From assembly GCF_947507565.1 (NCBI RefSeq), contig NC_089188.1, forward strand, positions 620,001 through 684,000: a stretch of 64,000 bases of DNA, in the 5' to 3' direction. The translations under genes and the position numbers were made by a program. Positions 42,137 to 56,039 of the stretch are shown one piece after another. Each line of letters starts with the position of its first letter. Position 1 is the first letter of the stretch. The notes below the pieces were generated by a model. The model did not search any database, had not been told where the DNA came from, and was given only the letters and a program-made list of their open reading frames with translations. The DNA comes from Oscarella lobularis (Eukaryota; Porifera; Homoscleromorpha; Homosclerophorida; Oscarellidae).

Positions 42137-44678
42137 TTACGTAAAAGAGACATTGACGAGGGACACTTTGTGCATGGTACCCTCAAAAATTCCCTGTACT
42201 AACCGTTTGGCTGCATCAATTTCTCGGGAAGGCAATATACTGCGATTTTCAGCAACAGTGGCTTTGAGAGTTTCAAAGCACCTTTGCGCTGACATACGAT
42301 CGGCGGGCTCTTGACGAATCAATCGAGAGCAGAGCATGAATAAATGAGAACGAGGAGCGAGAACAGCCAACTGGGTCTGTCTCTCCTCCGGAATGGGACC
42401 AACACCGGTAAAAATTTCAATTAAAGACACGCCAAAGCTGTAGACGTCGCTAGCCAACGTACTGGAAGTCCTACTTCGCTCGGGAGCGACGTAAGAAGGA
42501 CTCATGGGGCCAGCGGAGAGAGAGCTCTCGATAATGTGCGCCGAACCCAAGTCACCTACTTTCACCTTCATGTCTCGTGTTACGAGAACATTCGAAGGGC
42601 GTATGTCGCCGTGGACGTAGGGAAGAGGACGAATCTGATGGAGATACGAGATTCCTGACGCCATATCCATCGTAATGGACAACTGCTCGTAAACGGTTAG
42701 ATAAGACCCGGAAGCGTGGGCTGCGTCAATAACTTCTCCAACGGATCCCTCGAGTAATTCCATGACTATTTGGAGAGGTGATCCTTCGGCCATAACCGCT
42801 CCACACACGATCATGATATTGGGATGATGGAGTCGACTACACACGCTAACTTCTCGTTTAAACATCGCCACGTTGCGTGGACTCGCGATAAGATCGTGAA
42901 TTTTCTTGACGGCAACTGACATTCCTCGCCATTGGCCGACAATAACGCCTAAGGGTTATGCGTAATGCACTGCATATCGTTTCCAGTGTCAATTTCGTTG
43001 TACCTGCAAATGCTCCTGAACCGAGTTTTTGGTCCAACAAGTGAAGCTCGTCTGGATTGATGCTCAAGACGTCAGTAAATTCGTCAAGGCGGCTTTTCAT
43101 CTCATTACGAGATGCCTCCATGGTTTCGCACCGCGTCAGTGCAATTGCCATTTCTTCTCTAAAAAATGGGCAAAAAACTAAGCGAACAGGTTATATTGCA
43201 GCAGCGTTCTTACTGATAACTACATTTCACTGACGTTAGTTCATTCCTTGTTACAATAAAAGAGCATAAATTAGTTAATTATTGTACATTTCAGAAACTA
43301 TTTTTCGAAAACCTGAGTGAAGATATTACTTCGTCTTTTTGAAGTTCAAGACGGCGTTGAGCTTCACATGCTTCACTTCGAACTGACGCCAATTCTTGTC
43401 TTTAATCAGAGAGAATTAGCAGGCAGACAGGTATGAATGCATCGCGCGTCAAAAACCTGATAAGAGCGACGTCTTTATCTCTACGTTGATTTGCTATTGA
43501 AAGTTCCTTCCTAATAGTAAAATAATGTAAAATATTAGGTCTAGTGTAGGGGGGAAGGGCTGCTTCTCTAAACTACTGTACGTTCACCACTCATATTGTA
43601 CACACTACAAGCAGTGAAAGGTGGTCTTGCCTAAGGCGACGTTCCACTTGAACAAAACGTTCAGAAGCCCGTTCTAATAAAAGATCATAGTCATGGAGTG
43701 AAATATTCTTGCGTATTTTTCTCTACTGTTCTCTTGCTCCAGTTGAGCACAACGTGCAGAGACCTTTCCTAATGCGGTAATAGACTATATAGTGTTGATA
43801 CCACCCTTTATATATCTCTTTACGGAGATCCGATTTTGCTTGCGCAGACTCTTGCTCCAGTTGAACGTAACGTTCAGACGCCTTTCCTAATAACATATTA
43901 TAGCTTTGATACCACCATTTATACCTCTCTTTACGAAGATCTGATTCTGCTCGCGCAGACTCTTGCTCCAGTTGAGTAAAACGTCCGGACAACTTTTCTA
44001 ATATTATACCATAGTTTTGGTACTATACCCTTTATAGGTATCTCTTTACTGAGATCTGATTCTGATCGCGCAGACTCTTGCTCCAATTGAGTATAACGTC
44101 CAGACAACTTTTCTAATATTAGACCTAAGTTTTGGTACTATACCCTTTATAGGTATCTCTTTACTGAGATCTGATTCTGATCGCGCAGACTCTTGCTCCA
44201 ATTGAGTATAACGTCCAGACAAATTTTCTAATATTAGACCATAGTTTTGGTACTATACCCTTTATGTATCTGTCTACTGAGATCCGATTCTGCTCGCGCA
44301 GATCGCGCACGGAGGGACCGACTGTCCTTTTGAAATTGGTCCATCTTCTCTTTGTGCTCTAAAAGAAGTCTACTTTTCTCTTCCTTTAAATCACGAAAAA
44401 GCTAAAGCAGAATTTTCCTATTAGTTGTTACACTCTTTACCAAACCACTTACTTGTTCATAAGAGTGGAACTTCTCGGTAAAGTTGCTCTCGTTTAATCG
44501 AGCAGTAGCTCTCTCCTCTTCTATTTGACGCTGAAGAGAGCGAATGATCTAAAGAAATACACAGAATCACATACCATATGACTCTAGCACAGCCATGTAC
44601 CTCAGAAGAAGTTTTGTTTTCTGTAGAAGAAGACTTTTCCTTTTCTTCAGTCTTTTCAATCTGATCAATTGAAAACAT
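42137..44678 (-). CDS. coiled-coil TKL-type protein kinase
   Basis: Minus-strand gene. The start is proposed at 44678 (MFSIDQIEKTEEKE). Exons encode long charged helices (IIRSLQRQIEEERATARLNE, then LFRDLKEEKSRLLLEHKEKM), a tandem array of about 37-residue coiled-coil units (43720-44320, LEQESARAESDLRKE), further short coiled-coil exons and a kinase domain (43150-42137). Kinase: glycine loop LGSGAFAGV across an intron near 42950-43012, VAVKKIH, HGDIRPSNVLV in place of HRD..N, DLG in place of DFG, and YVAPERS, so ATP- and metal-binding residues remain. The sequence is closest in style to tyrosine-kinase-like kinases, which are expanded in sponges. The array may promote oligomerisation. Unit lengths of 116-117 bp near 44040-44320 break the frame, so some units may be intronic or decayed. 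Confidence 0.7.
43720..44320 (-). repeat. tandem array of 111-117-bp coiled-coil-encoding units
   Basis: Five units recognisable by CTTGCTCCARTTGAG at about 43735, 43852, 43963, 44079 and 44195. Spacings are 117, 111, 116 and 116 bp. The 111-bp spacing keeps the frame and encodes a 37-residue coiled coil; the 116- and 117-bp spacings do not. The two 116-bp units are almost identical, so they are the youngest duplication. Confidence 0.85.
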
Positions 44679-44880
44679 TGGTTAAATTATGTATCTGTAC
44701 TTTTGTGATACGAATAACATCTAGCAAATGGGCTTTGCATGTATTGGATACTGTTGTTTCAAGACGATCAATCGCTCTATGAATATATCCGTTTTCCACG
44801 TGAAAAGAGACAGAAACCTCTGTTCAATAGCTGATGTGTAACAACACTTTGGCACACCTCAGGACGTATTATAACAATTT

Positions 44881-47800
44881 TTACCGTTTGATATTATGAG
44901 AACAATACAGTGTGCTCTTTACTAAAGAAACGCGAGAATTTCTTACATCTTCTGATAATAAATCGTAGGCTTTTGAAAGTGTCTGTGCGGCGTTATTTGA
45001 CCTTTCCACGTAATTCCTATACTTCGGATTATGATTAGGAGGAGCTATGGTGATAACGTCGTATTCGTACTTATCGTTTGAGTCGTGCGAGGTGCCCAGT
45101 TCGCCAATCCCTTTGTCGAATCGCACTGGGCGAGGACTGTCGCTCGCAATACTGTCCGTTTTCGTCGGTTGCGAGAATTCCACGCGAATCCTCGACTTGT
45201 CGCGCGCCCACGTAACGCGTTCCGGCGACGATTGGTCCGGCTCCGACTGGTCCGCACCCGACGACGTCCCGCCGAGGTGGTACTGACTCATGATCTCTGG
45301 TACGGTCCCTTCCAACGCTCCCGTCAGACTCTCGCTTTCCGAAACGTCATCGTCGACCATTGGCTCCGCTTCGTCTTCCTCCTTTATATATGAAAATCGA
45401 ATGCTCTCTGATAAAGAAAGGGGTGCATTTCTTACGTCTTCCGGCAGTAAATCGTAGGCTTTTGTAAGTGTCTCTCTGGCGCTGTTCGACCGTTCCAGAA
45501 AGTATCTATTTCGAATTATGGCTAGGAGCTGTAGAAGATATTATAATGTATTCGTACCCGTTGGACGATTCGTTTGACTGCGCTGGCGGAGACCATTTGT
45601 TGTACGAATACGAGTGACCATAGGGACGCTAGAGAAAGGACTTGAGCGCTAGACGAACGAAGAATCTGAAGTATATTTCTCACTTTGTCGAGTTCGTCTC
45701 CTAGCCAATCGACTGACGCTTTAAAAGGTCGGTAAATGGACTCGTCTTTGAGAAGTTCATTCGCCACTCGAGATCTGAGAAAAAGCGAACAGGATCGGAG
45801 AAAAGCGCTCATTGAGGAAATTCGACTTACGTTGTGAACAGATTGACAAGCATTTTGATGCACTGATACGATCTCTTCGGCTGGTTATTTGTTGATCTGC
45901 GAATTATATCCAAGATACCGTCGAGCTGATCTTCTTGGAATCCTAAGGAAAAGAGATATCTCCGGCGACAGTAGAGCTCTCGTTTCCACGCACCTCTGAC
46001 GCAGTTTAGGAGACGATCATGCTGCAAGGAGTCGTCCAGCATGAGCATACAGTAGAGCAAATCCAAGTAGGGTCGGAGTTCGTAGGCGTACGCGCACGTA
46101 ATCTACGACGCAAGGTACTCTAGCCAACATTCTCGCGTGCCCCCGAAAAACGAACCTGATAGAGCAATTCGGTTAAAACCATGCGCGATATCGAAGGATT
46201 TTCCCAACAAAGAAACTAGGAGGAAAAAAAACAAAATGAAACTACGATGTGGGGAGAACGTCGGAGAGACGACGAACTTGAAATAATTGCAAAGTGTCTT
46301 CAGCAGCAGCGTTTTCGCTAATGACCTTTTTCAGATACCTAAAAAAGTGACGTAAAATATCGAAGGCACAAAAGCGAAACATACTTTGGATTCTCAAACA
46401 AAGCCTCGACAATTTCCGGGTGCATTGCCTCCGGCTGAGACAGCTCGTAGAACGGATTTGGAGCCGGTTCGGCTTCCTAAAGATCAAAGCAGAAATCTCA
46501 TCGACGATTATGATAGGCTGCGTTGCAACCTTGACGCAATGAGCCATGTGACGGGATACGTCGTAGCAACGCACGAGCACTGACACAACGCTGTACAGAC
46601 GCGACAAATCGGTCGCGTGATGCCGGTAGCCAATCAGAGCCGGACCCTCGCCCAAAGCGAGCGCTATGAATAAGGCCGGTACGCGCATTTTCAGCAATTG
46701 AGAACGCTGAGAAGAAAAAGCTCGTTTCCGTAAGCGGACGTGGGGGAGAGGGTTCTCACTGACCTCGGCATGTGAGAAAGAGCAGTACGTCAGAAAGAAG
46801 TAGAAATACTGGCTGATGTGACGCTCGTGTTCGCCCACTTCCTTTTTTAGGAGATTGAGAACGGCTACAATGATGCAGTCGCTAAGGGTTTGATCTTCGC
46901 GAGACATTGGAGCTGTAAAGGCAATAGTACATTTTTCGTCTAAGATAATCGCTCTTTACCTCCAATAACATCAGAGGAGGCAGGACCGTATACAGGCGAG
47001 TGATTGACGTAGGGGCCGTCGTTGTGGGAAAAGTAGGCAAGGTTGGCAAGAAGGCGACTAAAAGCCGTGCGAACCTACAAAAGCACAAAGAAGTGACTAG
47101 GCATCCTCTCTCCCATATCTCTCCCTCACTTCTTGATTGGGACACTCGAGGAGATACTCGACGAAGCGTTCCGGATGGCGAAAGAGCGCCGATGTAGCAA
47201 ACAAGAAGCGCATGTACTTACTGCACTTGAGCAACGACAGGAGACTGTTGACCCATTCACAGGCCAATCCTCGTATCAACTTTTTCGTTCGAAGGCCGTA
47301 GGAAAGCAAGAAATTCGTCAAGAGATTTAAAACCAGCATGATCAATTTCTCCTGCGTCTCCTTCTGCAAAAATCCGATCGTTATAGAGAAATCGATATTA
47401 GAGAAATAGATATTGGATTCGGTAACCATCGGCTCGACGACAATGAGAGGGGCGACCGAATCGACGAGGCTTCTCATGAAACGAAAATATTCTATACTGT
47501 ACAACGCCTTCAGATGCATAAATTCGAGATTTTCTTTCGCTATTCCGCGCTCGATTGCGCGGGGAAGAACAGGCAGTTGGCCCGCATCGTTGCTGACTGC
47601 CTCTGCAAAAGAAAAGAAAGACTCGTTGTGCGTTGTGAATTCGCGAACCGGTAGAGGGCGAATCGACGCGTTCGTAGAACAGCAGATACGCGTTCCACCA
47701 TCGCTTCTGCCGACGATACTGCATCCTAAATTATCGCGTTTAAAGTGATCATCTTGCCTAAACAGTTCCCTCGTCTCGCCGTTTCGTAACGTGGTCGTAC

Positions 47801-50800
47801 GTCTCGCCGACGAATTCGCCACCGCAGCATTGAGCTTTCAATTCCTAGATAAAACCAGTGCGAAGGAGGAAATTCTTTCTCTAAACAAAGGCACCTCGTC
47901 GTCCTCCAACTTAGCTTCGGACACCTCACCGTCTTCAAATTTGTACCACTTAGCCTCTTTCTCGCCCAACCTAAAACCAACACAAGAATTAAAATAAGGA
48001 AATAATACTTCAAAAAGCTAAACCTCTGCTTTATGAAACTGTAGTACTGGCCTCCGCTCGCCTGGCCGCTGCGTATGACGACGCCAGCAAGACTGTACTT
48101 AGTGCATTGATCATTCTTCTTGTCTCTCTCGAAACCGTCGTCGCTTTCGTCATCGCTGCTCACGCCAATGCGTTCGCTTTCGATTTTCGCCAGGCCGTCG
48201 ACAGTGTACGGTTCCATGTCGAGTTCACGCGGAACTTCCATGTAGTCGTTGAATTTGATAGCGCAGTCACTAGACGTGGTATAAACGCGAGGCAATATAG
48301 TGTACGAGAGCCGTATTATACCGTTCCCAATCGTATCCGAATCGTTTGAGCTGTATCATCAGTACAGGAGGCAACGATTTGAAGCACATTCTCTTCACCG
48401 TGTCAACCTGCAACCGGCGCGCATTTTATCTAAGAAATCGAAGGAGGAAACGACGCGGCGAACCCTTCTGTTGCATTTCTCGCAGAAATACGCGTTATCG
48501 CCCTCGAGCAAATCGCCTTTGACGTACTCCTCCAGCGACTCAAGGAGATGGCCGCGATAGCGAATATCCACGGAGAGCGACATGAAGTTCTCCTCGCGAG
48601 CGTATCGGTGCGGACAGCCTTTGCAAATTTTCTGATCGGCAAAAGAACCGCCGAGAACCTTCGACACGATTTCCTCGTGACCCAACATTTTCAAGCCCTT
48701 GTCTATGCAGTCCACGACGTCGTTGAAAAACTGCATGGCGTCCTGTTGCTCGTGCACGTTTACCGGCCGATCGCCCATTCTATAGAAAACAATTCAATTT
48801 CAAAAGGACGTGGCGGAAGGCCCTATGTACAAATTTTCGTACCTGAACGATTTCCAGAAGCCCCGTGGTGTGTAATACTGAAGACGACTCTTCATCAAAT
48901 GACCGAAAAGGCATTGAACCTGCTTCACGACGCCCAAGCGATACGCCTTGATGTTGTATGCGCTTTTGCCTCCGTTTTCCGATCGTTCATAGTTGTTGCG
49001 TACTTTCTCTGTTAGACGCTGAAACGCCCGAAAAGCAATATGGCGTTTTCTCGATTCGCTTCTCTTTGAACTCACCTGACTGTCTTCCTCAAAGAACGTA
49101 GGCTCCTCTTCTTCGCCTTCCTTCCACAGGCCTTTGACTTTGACAATGCCGTCTCGCACCGAGGAAATCATAAACAGCTAGAAGAGGAAGACATCAATAA
49201 ATTAAAGCAGAAAACAACATGGGAAAACCATTTGCAAAATGCAATTCATGTAGCCTGTGGCTCCGCCATTTTTCAGTCCAACAAAGCCACCGATTGGTCT
49301 AGCGTTAATGGGAGGCATGTATTCCCACTCCCCTAACGTCATTTCGTGTTCTAGAATTAGAAATACACCCAAACTAACTTAGGAAAATAACAACAAAAAG
49401 TAGGGGTTCATATTTCAAGTGAAACATTTAGCGAAACATCTTCAATTACTCCGTGGTGCTAACCTGGGAAGAAGAGTTCGTCCTGAAGCTGGCAAAGTCG
49501 TTCCATATTGGGAATGCAGTTGCAACACAAGACCACAAGTACATCATACGCAGCAAGTTGCGTAGAATGCGACGAGCAAATCGCCTCGATCGACTCAGAA
49601 GGGAGCGGAGCTGCAAATAAGTTTTCACAAAAGGAGGAGCAGTCCTTTATAAAGCTTCTCGCCAACTCATAGACTCCCTTTTTGTAGAGACAGAGCTGCT
49701 TCGACGCCGGGCAGAGAAACTCTTCGACGAGCTCCTGGACGAGGTTCTCGCCCCCTTTTTCTTCTGATCCGAGTCGACACTTCACTTCTTCCGGTTGAAA
49801 TTGCAACAGTTCTTTCGCGATTTTTAAACGACCTTCGAGAAGAGTATCTATGACTGTCGTACAGCCTCGAGACGACTGGAAGTCAGCCTGGTAAGGAGTT
49901 AGGAGTTTCAATGAATGTGTCGTCTCCTGGGGCTTACTTTGACTTTTTTCAGCCACTCTACTTCGAGTTTCAGTTTGTGATAGGCGTCGAAAGCAAACCC
50001 CTTCGTCTGCCGCACATTGCTTAGCAATCTGAAGGCAAGAAATAATCCATTTTACTTTACCGTCAAAAAGAATGCCTCCTACTTGCAAAGAAGAGCGAAA
50101 TATTCGGAAGAAGACCGTTCGTTCTCCGAAACTACAGTCTAGCACAAAAAAATATAAAACAAGGAGTCCTAACGTATCGAAACTTACGGATAGATTAGTG
50201 AACAAGAGCGTGAGAAGGAAGCGAAGAGGGTTCGGCGTCGTGGAGCATCGCGTAACCATGAGGAAAAGTTGATCACAGACAGTGAGCCGAAGAGGCCTAA
50301 AAGCGCACGTCATGTGAATTTTTCCCATTCGCGCATTCAGAACGTTCACCTGTTACTACTCATTAGCAATAGGTCTATAATAAACGTCTGCCAGTGGCGC
50401 TCTTTGATCAAGGATTCGTGCAAGTTGGGCTGAAGTGCGAGTAGAGTGGAAAGCACCTAGTGTCCAGATTTGAGATCTTTAGAGCACCGGGGTGGTTCCA
50501 CCACTTACCTCCAAAGATTCTTTACAAAGTGAAGCGCTCTCTGAATCAATGGGTTTCTAGACAGAAAAGCGAGAATAAAAAAACGCGACTAGGATTGACG
50601 CCGCCGCACCGATTCCATGGCCTTGTGAATCGCGTCCACCGACGCCTTGGCTAAGTGAGCGGCTCCCGCCGCCGCGCTCCAGGCGAACCGCTGGATAACA
50701 TAAACCGTTTCTAAAGTGACTAGATTCACGTCATCTAAAACCTACGCGGGAGAAACCAAAAATGAAGAGAGAATTAATACGAGAGATTGCAGCGCACTGT

Positions 50801-53800
50801 CTTTGAAGCCGATTGGCCTATCCAATTGACAATCTTTCTCAGTAGTAAGTCCGAATGAATGCTAGGTAGGTGCAAAAGCGCTTCGCGTAGCTGTTCGACT
50901 CGGCCGCACGCAGTTGGACTTTCACTGGTCAACTCCTTCGCGCAATGAAACGTTTGAACCATTCCGAGCGATGCGAGAAAGAGACGCAGCAGTCTTATAG
51001 TCACATGATAAATCGAACTTGAAAGAAGGGAGAATTTTACGAAAGTCATTCGCTTGTTTTATTGGAAATAAACTCACTTTCTCGTGTTCACGTCGGATTC
51101 CTTGACGAAATCGGGACTCTCCAGCAATTTCAGAAGTAGTCGAATGCCCCCGTTATCGATGAACCAAAGCTTAAACGAATCCGATTGCTCGTCGTCAGGA
51201 GACAACGTCGCAGGAAGAAGAAGCGACTGCAAAACCTAGATAGAAAGAAAAAAGATACATCATGGCGGTCAATATCCCCCACGGGTAAGAGTCGTAATTT
51301 TCCGCACCTCTAGATGATACAGAATGGAAACCGGATGAAGTTGAAAACACATCTTTTCCAGTTGCCTAAAACCTCCCTCGTTTTTGAACAGTAGAATTTT
51401 CTTGATTATTTTCTGATTGGACGGAATCAAGTCCAACAGTTCGCGCGCTCTGTCGCGAAGAACGGACGCATTCAACTGGCTTCCCAGTTGACAAATTCGA
51501 AGGAGAAGCAAACAGTATTTCGGATCCCTAGACATTATCTGAACAGAAAGCAACGCTAGAGGGATTTTCGTTTGAAACTAAAAGTATATACCACTCCAGG
51601 TAACTCTTCTTCGGAACGTGACGTGCTCTCACATAGAGTCGGTGATGAATTGGTTGACGAATCGGAAGAGGAATCTTGAGAAGGCGATCCGTGTCGTTTA
51701 TAACGAATTTTCGCAGACAAAACCTGAAAAGAAATTCAGAGGGAGTCCGCCTTGGCTACTCTCCCCACTCACCACCGCTCTCTCTCGAATCGAAATCTGG
51801 TGCATCAGTCGGCGATCTTCCACCGGACTCACCACTTCTCCGTTGAGAAATAAATCGATTTTGATTCCCTGAGACGACGACCCTTTTTTTCTGTAATAAC
51901 CAAAATCTAATGCCCACTACCCCAAACTTTCTTTTCCCGTACAATAGCATGATCTTGCGACGCAACGCTCCTAAAGATTCGTTGGCGTGCGTCGACACTT
52001 CCAAATCCTCCTGTCGTCCCGACAGAAGAGGAAAGCGCACGGTCAAAATGATGTGTTTCCCAAGCGACGATCTAAGTTATTCGAGATCCTCGTAGCCAAT
52101 AATGGAAATGCGCCTCTCTCCCTCTCGCTTTCTTACTTTCCGTGGGGCAGAATCATTCTCTCGCCTTTGTGAGCGTCGTCGCATTGGGCGATGTATTCTC
52201 GAAGAAGCGTCAGACAGCGTGCCATTTGGGTAACGTGAACGCGCCATTCGGGCGCCTTCAGACCAACTTTCAGCACTCCGAAAGACGTCTCGACATGCTC
52301 GAAGCATTTTCCTATGAAATCCACGTGAATGGCCACGTGTAGAGAGAAAACAAAAGCAAAACGATCAATAAAAATCCACTGTGTCTTCCTCTCGTCATTG
52401 GCTCACTTGAAGGGTCCATAGAGTAGGCGAGAGATGAGTGTGAACGTCTTTCATGAGTTCTATTGCCTTGAACACGATTTCATCAGCGCCACATAGAATA
52501 ACCTAGAGAATTGGAAAGAGCCTAAGGAGCCTACTACAGTACGTATGAAAAAGTAAGGAACACATATACAAGATGATGACGACGATGCATACGAGGTTTT
52601 TATGCCGCACCTTCCAAAGGTAGTCAATTCCGGTCATGAATAGATTCGACGTGACGAATTTGTGCCTCTTTGCAATAAATTTATGACTGTTCTCGTTTAC
52701 AAGTTTAAACGCACGATCAAAACATCTAACGAAAAGAAGAATTTTCAATCGATATCTCTATCTCGTTACGCAACCAACTTCATTCCGCTTTCAGTCAACA
52801 GAGCGGGATCTAGATTCATGACGTGATCTTCAAAGAACTTTTCGTAGCCTGGGGGTTCCAAATCGGGATCTTCTCCCATAACCTAAGGACGGCAAAGAAT
52901 GGCAACCAAAGAAAAACTCAAGGCGACAAGCAAACCTTTGAAAACAATTTGAAACACGCCTCCCTATCAGAAGGAAACATGGCTTTTTGAGCCAAAATAG
53001 TCCAAATCTAAAAAAGACGCAATATTCTTCTCTAAGTATACCGTACAATTTCTTATAATTATTACCTTGATTGCGTGGTTCAGAGAAAGGTACAGCCTCC
53101 CATCCTTGAGAACGAATCTAGAATTAAAGAAGTCACTGCAGAGAGTGAAGCAGCCTTTATCTCTCTTTCACTTACTTGAGAAACGTCAGTCGGTCATTCA
53201 CCTGTTGTTCATGATTCGTTCTACCGTCGAGGACAACGTCCTCGAGAGATGCGCCAGGATTGACTGCAGCGCGAGAAAGAAATTGTTGTTTGCTCCAAAT
53301 GAATCAAATATTTAATCTCACCTTCGCAGTGTTTTCTCACTTTTCTCATGTAGCATTCCAAATTGGTCGTCAAAAGTTCGATCAGACTTGATTGGGAGTC
53401 GACATTCTGAATCATGTCCTGCCTATAGTAGTAATTCCTGTGGCCAGTGGACGAGCTGTGCGGTGCCTAATCCCCGTCATTTATCAATGTGCCCCCTCAT
53501 AAAAAAACTCTTTTCCTGAGACCTCCATGTACATCGTGAAAATGTCTCGCATCATCTTGATCGCTGGAAGGACCCACGTGTCGCTCTTCAACTTGGCAAG
53601 GCATTGTTCAAGCCACAAACTCTTCTGCTGATCTCGATCCTGTGTGAAAAGTACTGCTGAACGCGTCATTACCATATAGACTATTTTGTATACTGCTGCA
53701 CAGCTGTAGTCCAATATTTTGATGTGGGCATTTAGAGCTTGATCTATTATTTCGGCAGAGCAGTCTTCTGAATGTGCTAAGTTCCACAGCAAGCGTAATA

Positions 53801-55920
53801 CCTGGATAAAAATAGAGATACCCGTAAATAGCAAGAGATGATAAGCGACGCCGCACGCCCTTTCAGGTGCAGTACAAGTATCATTCAACTACGTAGACCA
53901 GCCACCATGGACTGGGCAACGCATGCACAACCAACAACAAAAGTACGATTTAAACAATTCCAGACGCCGACCTACCTTCCCAGCAATTACGACATCCTTG
54001 TCGTCTTCAGCCAATCGGCGAATCAATTCGATCAATTTCTCTCTCTCACGCTTTTTGGCTTGCACCCAACTCTCCTAAACGTCGACAATAAACCATAACA
54101 CGACGAAAAGCAGATCGCAAAGTACCTGAATGCAATGAAAAAGATTATCAAGCTGCTCAGCAGAAAAATTCCACGCCAACTTCGCCCAAAGATCGTGTAT
54201 GTTCTTCACGATTGCATCATTCTTTCCAGCCTAGAGCAGGCGTAGAACTTACAAATAAAACGTCTCGTCTCCGTAGCAACCTGAGCGGCCCAAATGGCAT
54301 CTAAATCCGCCTGATTCAAAGCCTTCTGTCGAATCATAAACTGCAAAATTTTCTCAAGTCTCTCGACGTATTGAGGCTGGTGAAGATTGTCGCGCAAAAC
54401 GATGGACAAGATTTCGTTTTTCTTGATCCACGACTAAAGGAGACGAAAAAAAGGCAAAAGTAGTCAATGGAAGAAAGAAACAAAGACCACTCTTTCCCCT
54501 ATATCTTACCACTAGCGTTTCCGCGCCGACAGTTTCGCCCTCCTCATATTGTCGTCCGTATGACGATGAACCGTACGACGCCAAGACCATTTTGTTGACT
54601 TGGTTGAGAGCGTTCATTTTTCCATTGAAGGATGATATTTGAAGGAGCCTTCGCATGGAATAAATGAGAACGTATTTTCAAATTTATGGATCCCCTTTCT
54701 TACCTCAACATCATCCTCATTCTCACCTCCTCCACTTTTTGAATCATGCGCTTTCGATCTGGATCGCCCCGATAAACAACTTTCAAAGACTTCAATAATA
54801 AAATATTTAAGTTGAAAGTTACTGTTTTTTTGCGGGTGAACTGACTCGAAATAGAGACGGAAAAGCGTCGTTTTTCGCCTCGTTCTTCGCCTCCTTTTTC
54901 AAATCGTCGTCGTTGAGACTCTCCAACACCTCCAGGATTCGATCGGCGCACGGAATCACGTATTTTCGAAGGCATTCCAACGTCAGAACGTCAGCGCAGC
55001 CGCCAAAAGGTCTAGAGAAATATATTAATAACGAGAGTCTAAAATTCTTCTTTTCAAATACCGAATGAGCGCAGCCATGATTTGCACGTTCAGGTTGCTG
55101 CCTTCAAGTAAGCGCTTTCGCAAGACGTCAAATCCGCTGTAGGATCCAAAGGCGTTCACCAAATCGACAAGCCAACCCTGGGGAGAATGAACAAAAATAT
55201 GAACAAAAATATCCTTTTACTGAGAGACACGTATCTAGTGCACTATGACCTCTTGCTTACCTTGGGTTTAGGTTTTGCCGGTTTTGCATAGACTACCTCA
55301 CTAGAAGCCTAAGGAAGAAGCATTTTCCATTAGAACTTCTCTGGTGTTGATTAGTTTAGTACGTAATCAGAATTTTCAGGCGGTTTTGCGTTGTTAACAA
55401 AGTGGAAGCGAGACGAAGAACTCAAGACCATTGCAAGAAGATCGAGGAGATGCAAGACGTCGTCATTCAACTTGAGAACGCACAATTGAACAAGTCGAAG
55501 ATTGTTCTCCTGAATGTATAGCTATAAAAAAATCTCCATCATCATACGTACGTGTACAAATTCTCAAAAAATCCCAAACCTGAATTTCGGCTTTCCACGA
55601 GCAGACAGCCTCGTCCGTCAAAATTTTAACAAACGACGAATAGAGACCGTCTCTAAAGAATCTCTGACACGGCTCGCTTTGAGAATCCAAGCCTGAGAGT
55701 AATTAAGACAGGGTCTTCCTTAGAAAATCTCCACTCTTCCATCTAAACTAACCTCTCTTGCACAACCGTATTGCAGCCAGAAGCAAGACCTCCAAATCGC
55801 CGCGAGGCGTCACAGGCACAATCCACTTCGTCCGATTCAAACTATCGTCCAATTTCTGCAACACTTTCGCCGGAAAATCGGCATCGCCGCCGAAATTCGT
55901 CGTCATCCCTTTGCCAAAAC
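44881..55920 (-). CDS. USP9X: USP9X/FAF-like protein with all catalytic residues replaced
   Basis: Very long minus-strand gene of more than 35 exons with introns of about 45-65 bp, collinear with animal USP9X. Landmarks: [20 protein letters not shown] (55850), [20 protein letters not shown] (55650), [20 protein letters not shown] (54640), [16 protein letters not shown] (54380), [10 protein letters not shown] (53790), a ubiquitin-like domain (52060-51910), DSSSDSST (51680), WQTFIIDLL (50390), the USP domain (49300-47600), [18 protein letters not shown] (47715) and [11 protein letters not shown] (46060). Zinc cysteines remain (CKGCPH, CEKC). The catalytic Cys position reads GATGYMN instead of GATCYMN (49248-49265), the His position GGQYY instead of GGHYY (about 48030-48045), and the third residue KFEDG instead of KFDDG. 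USP9X normally deubiquitinates proteins; this version probably acts as a scaffold or ubiquitin binder. The first coding exon was not found. Confidence 0.9.
44941..45515 (-). repeat. duplicated C-terminal exon motif in the USP9X-like gene
   Basis: The exon segment at 45430-45515 ([24 protein letters not shown]) is repeated with changes at the end of the following exon (44941-45020: [23 protein letters not shown]), each followed by the donor GTAAGAAAT. Vertebrate USP9X has one such segment. The intervening exon is acidic and Ser/Pro-rich. Confidence 0.7.
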
Positions 55921-56039
55921 CTACAAAGTGATTCACAGAGCGTCTTTCACACGTTGAGCCGCCTCAAACGAAGTAGAAACGACTCAATGTTCGATGAGCG
56001 ACAGCAAAGAAATCTGCGACTCTCCTCCAGCTAGCGATG

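Noticed and set aside
43720-44320. The 116-bp units as a series of about 31-bp introns
   Set aside because: GT..AG pairs exist, but the phases I tried do not restore the coiled-coil frame, so I do not propose them.
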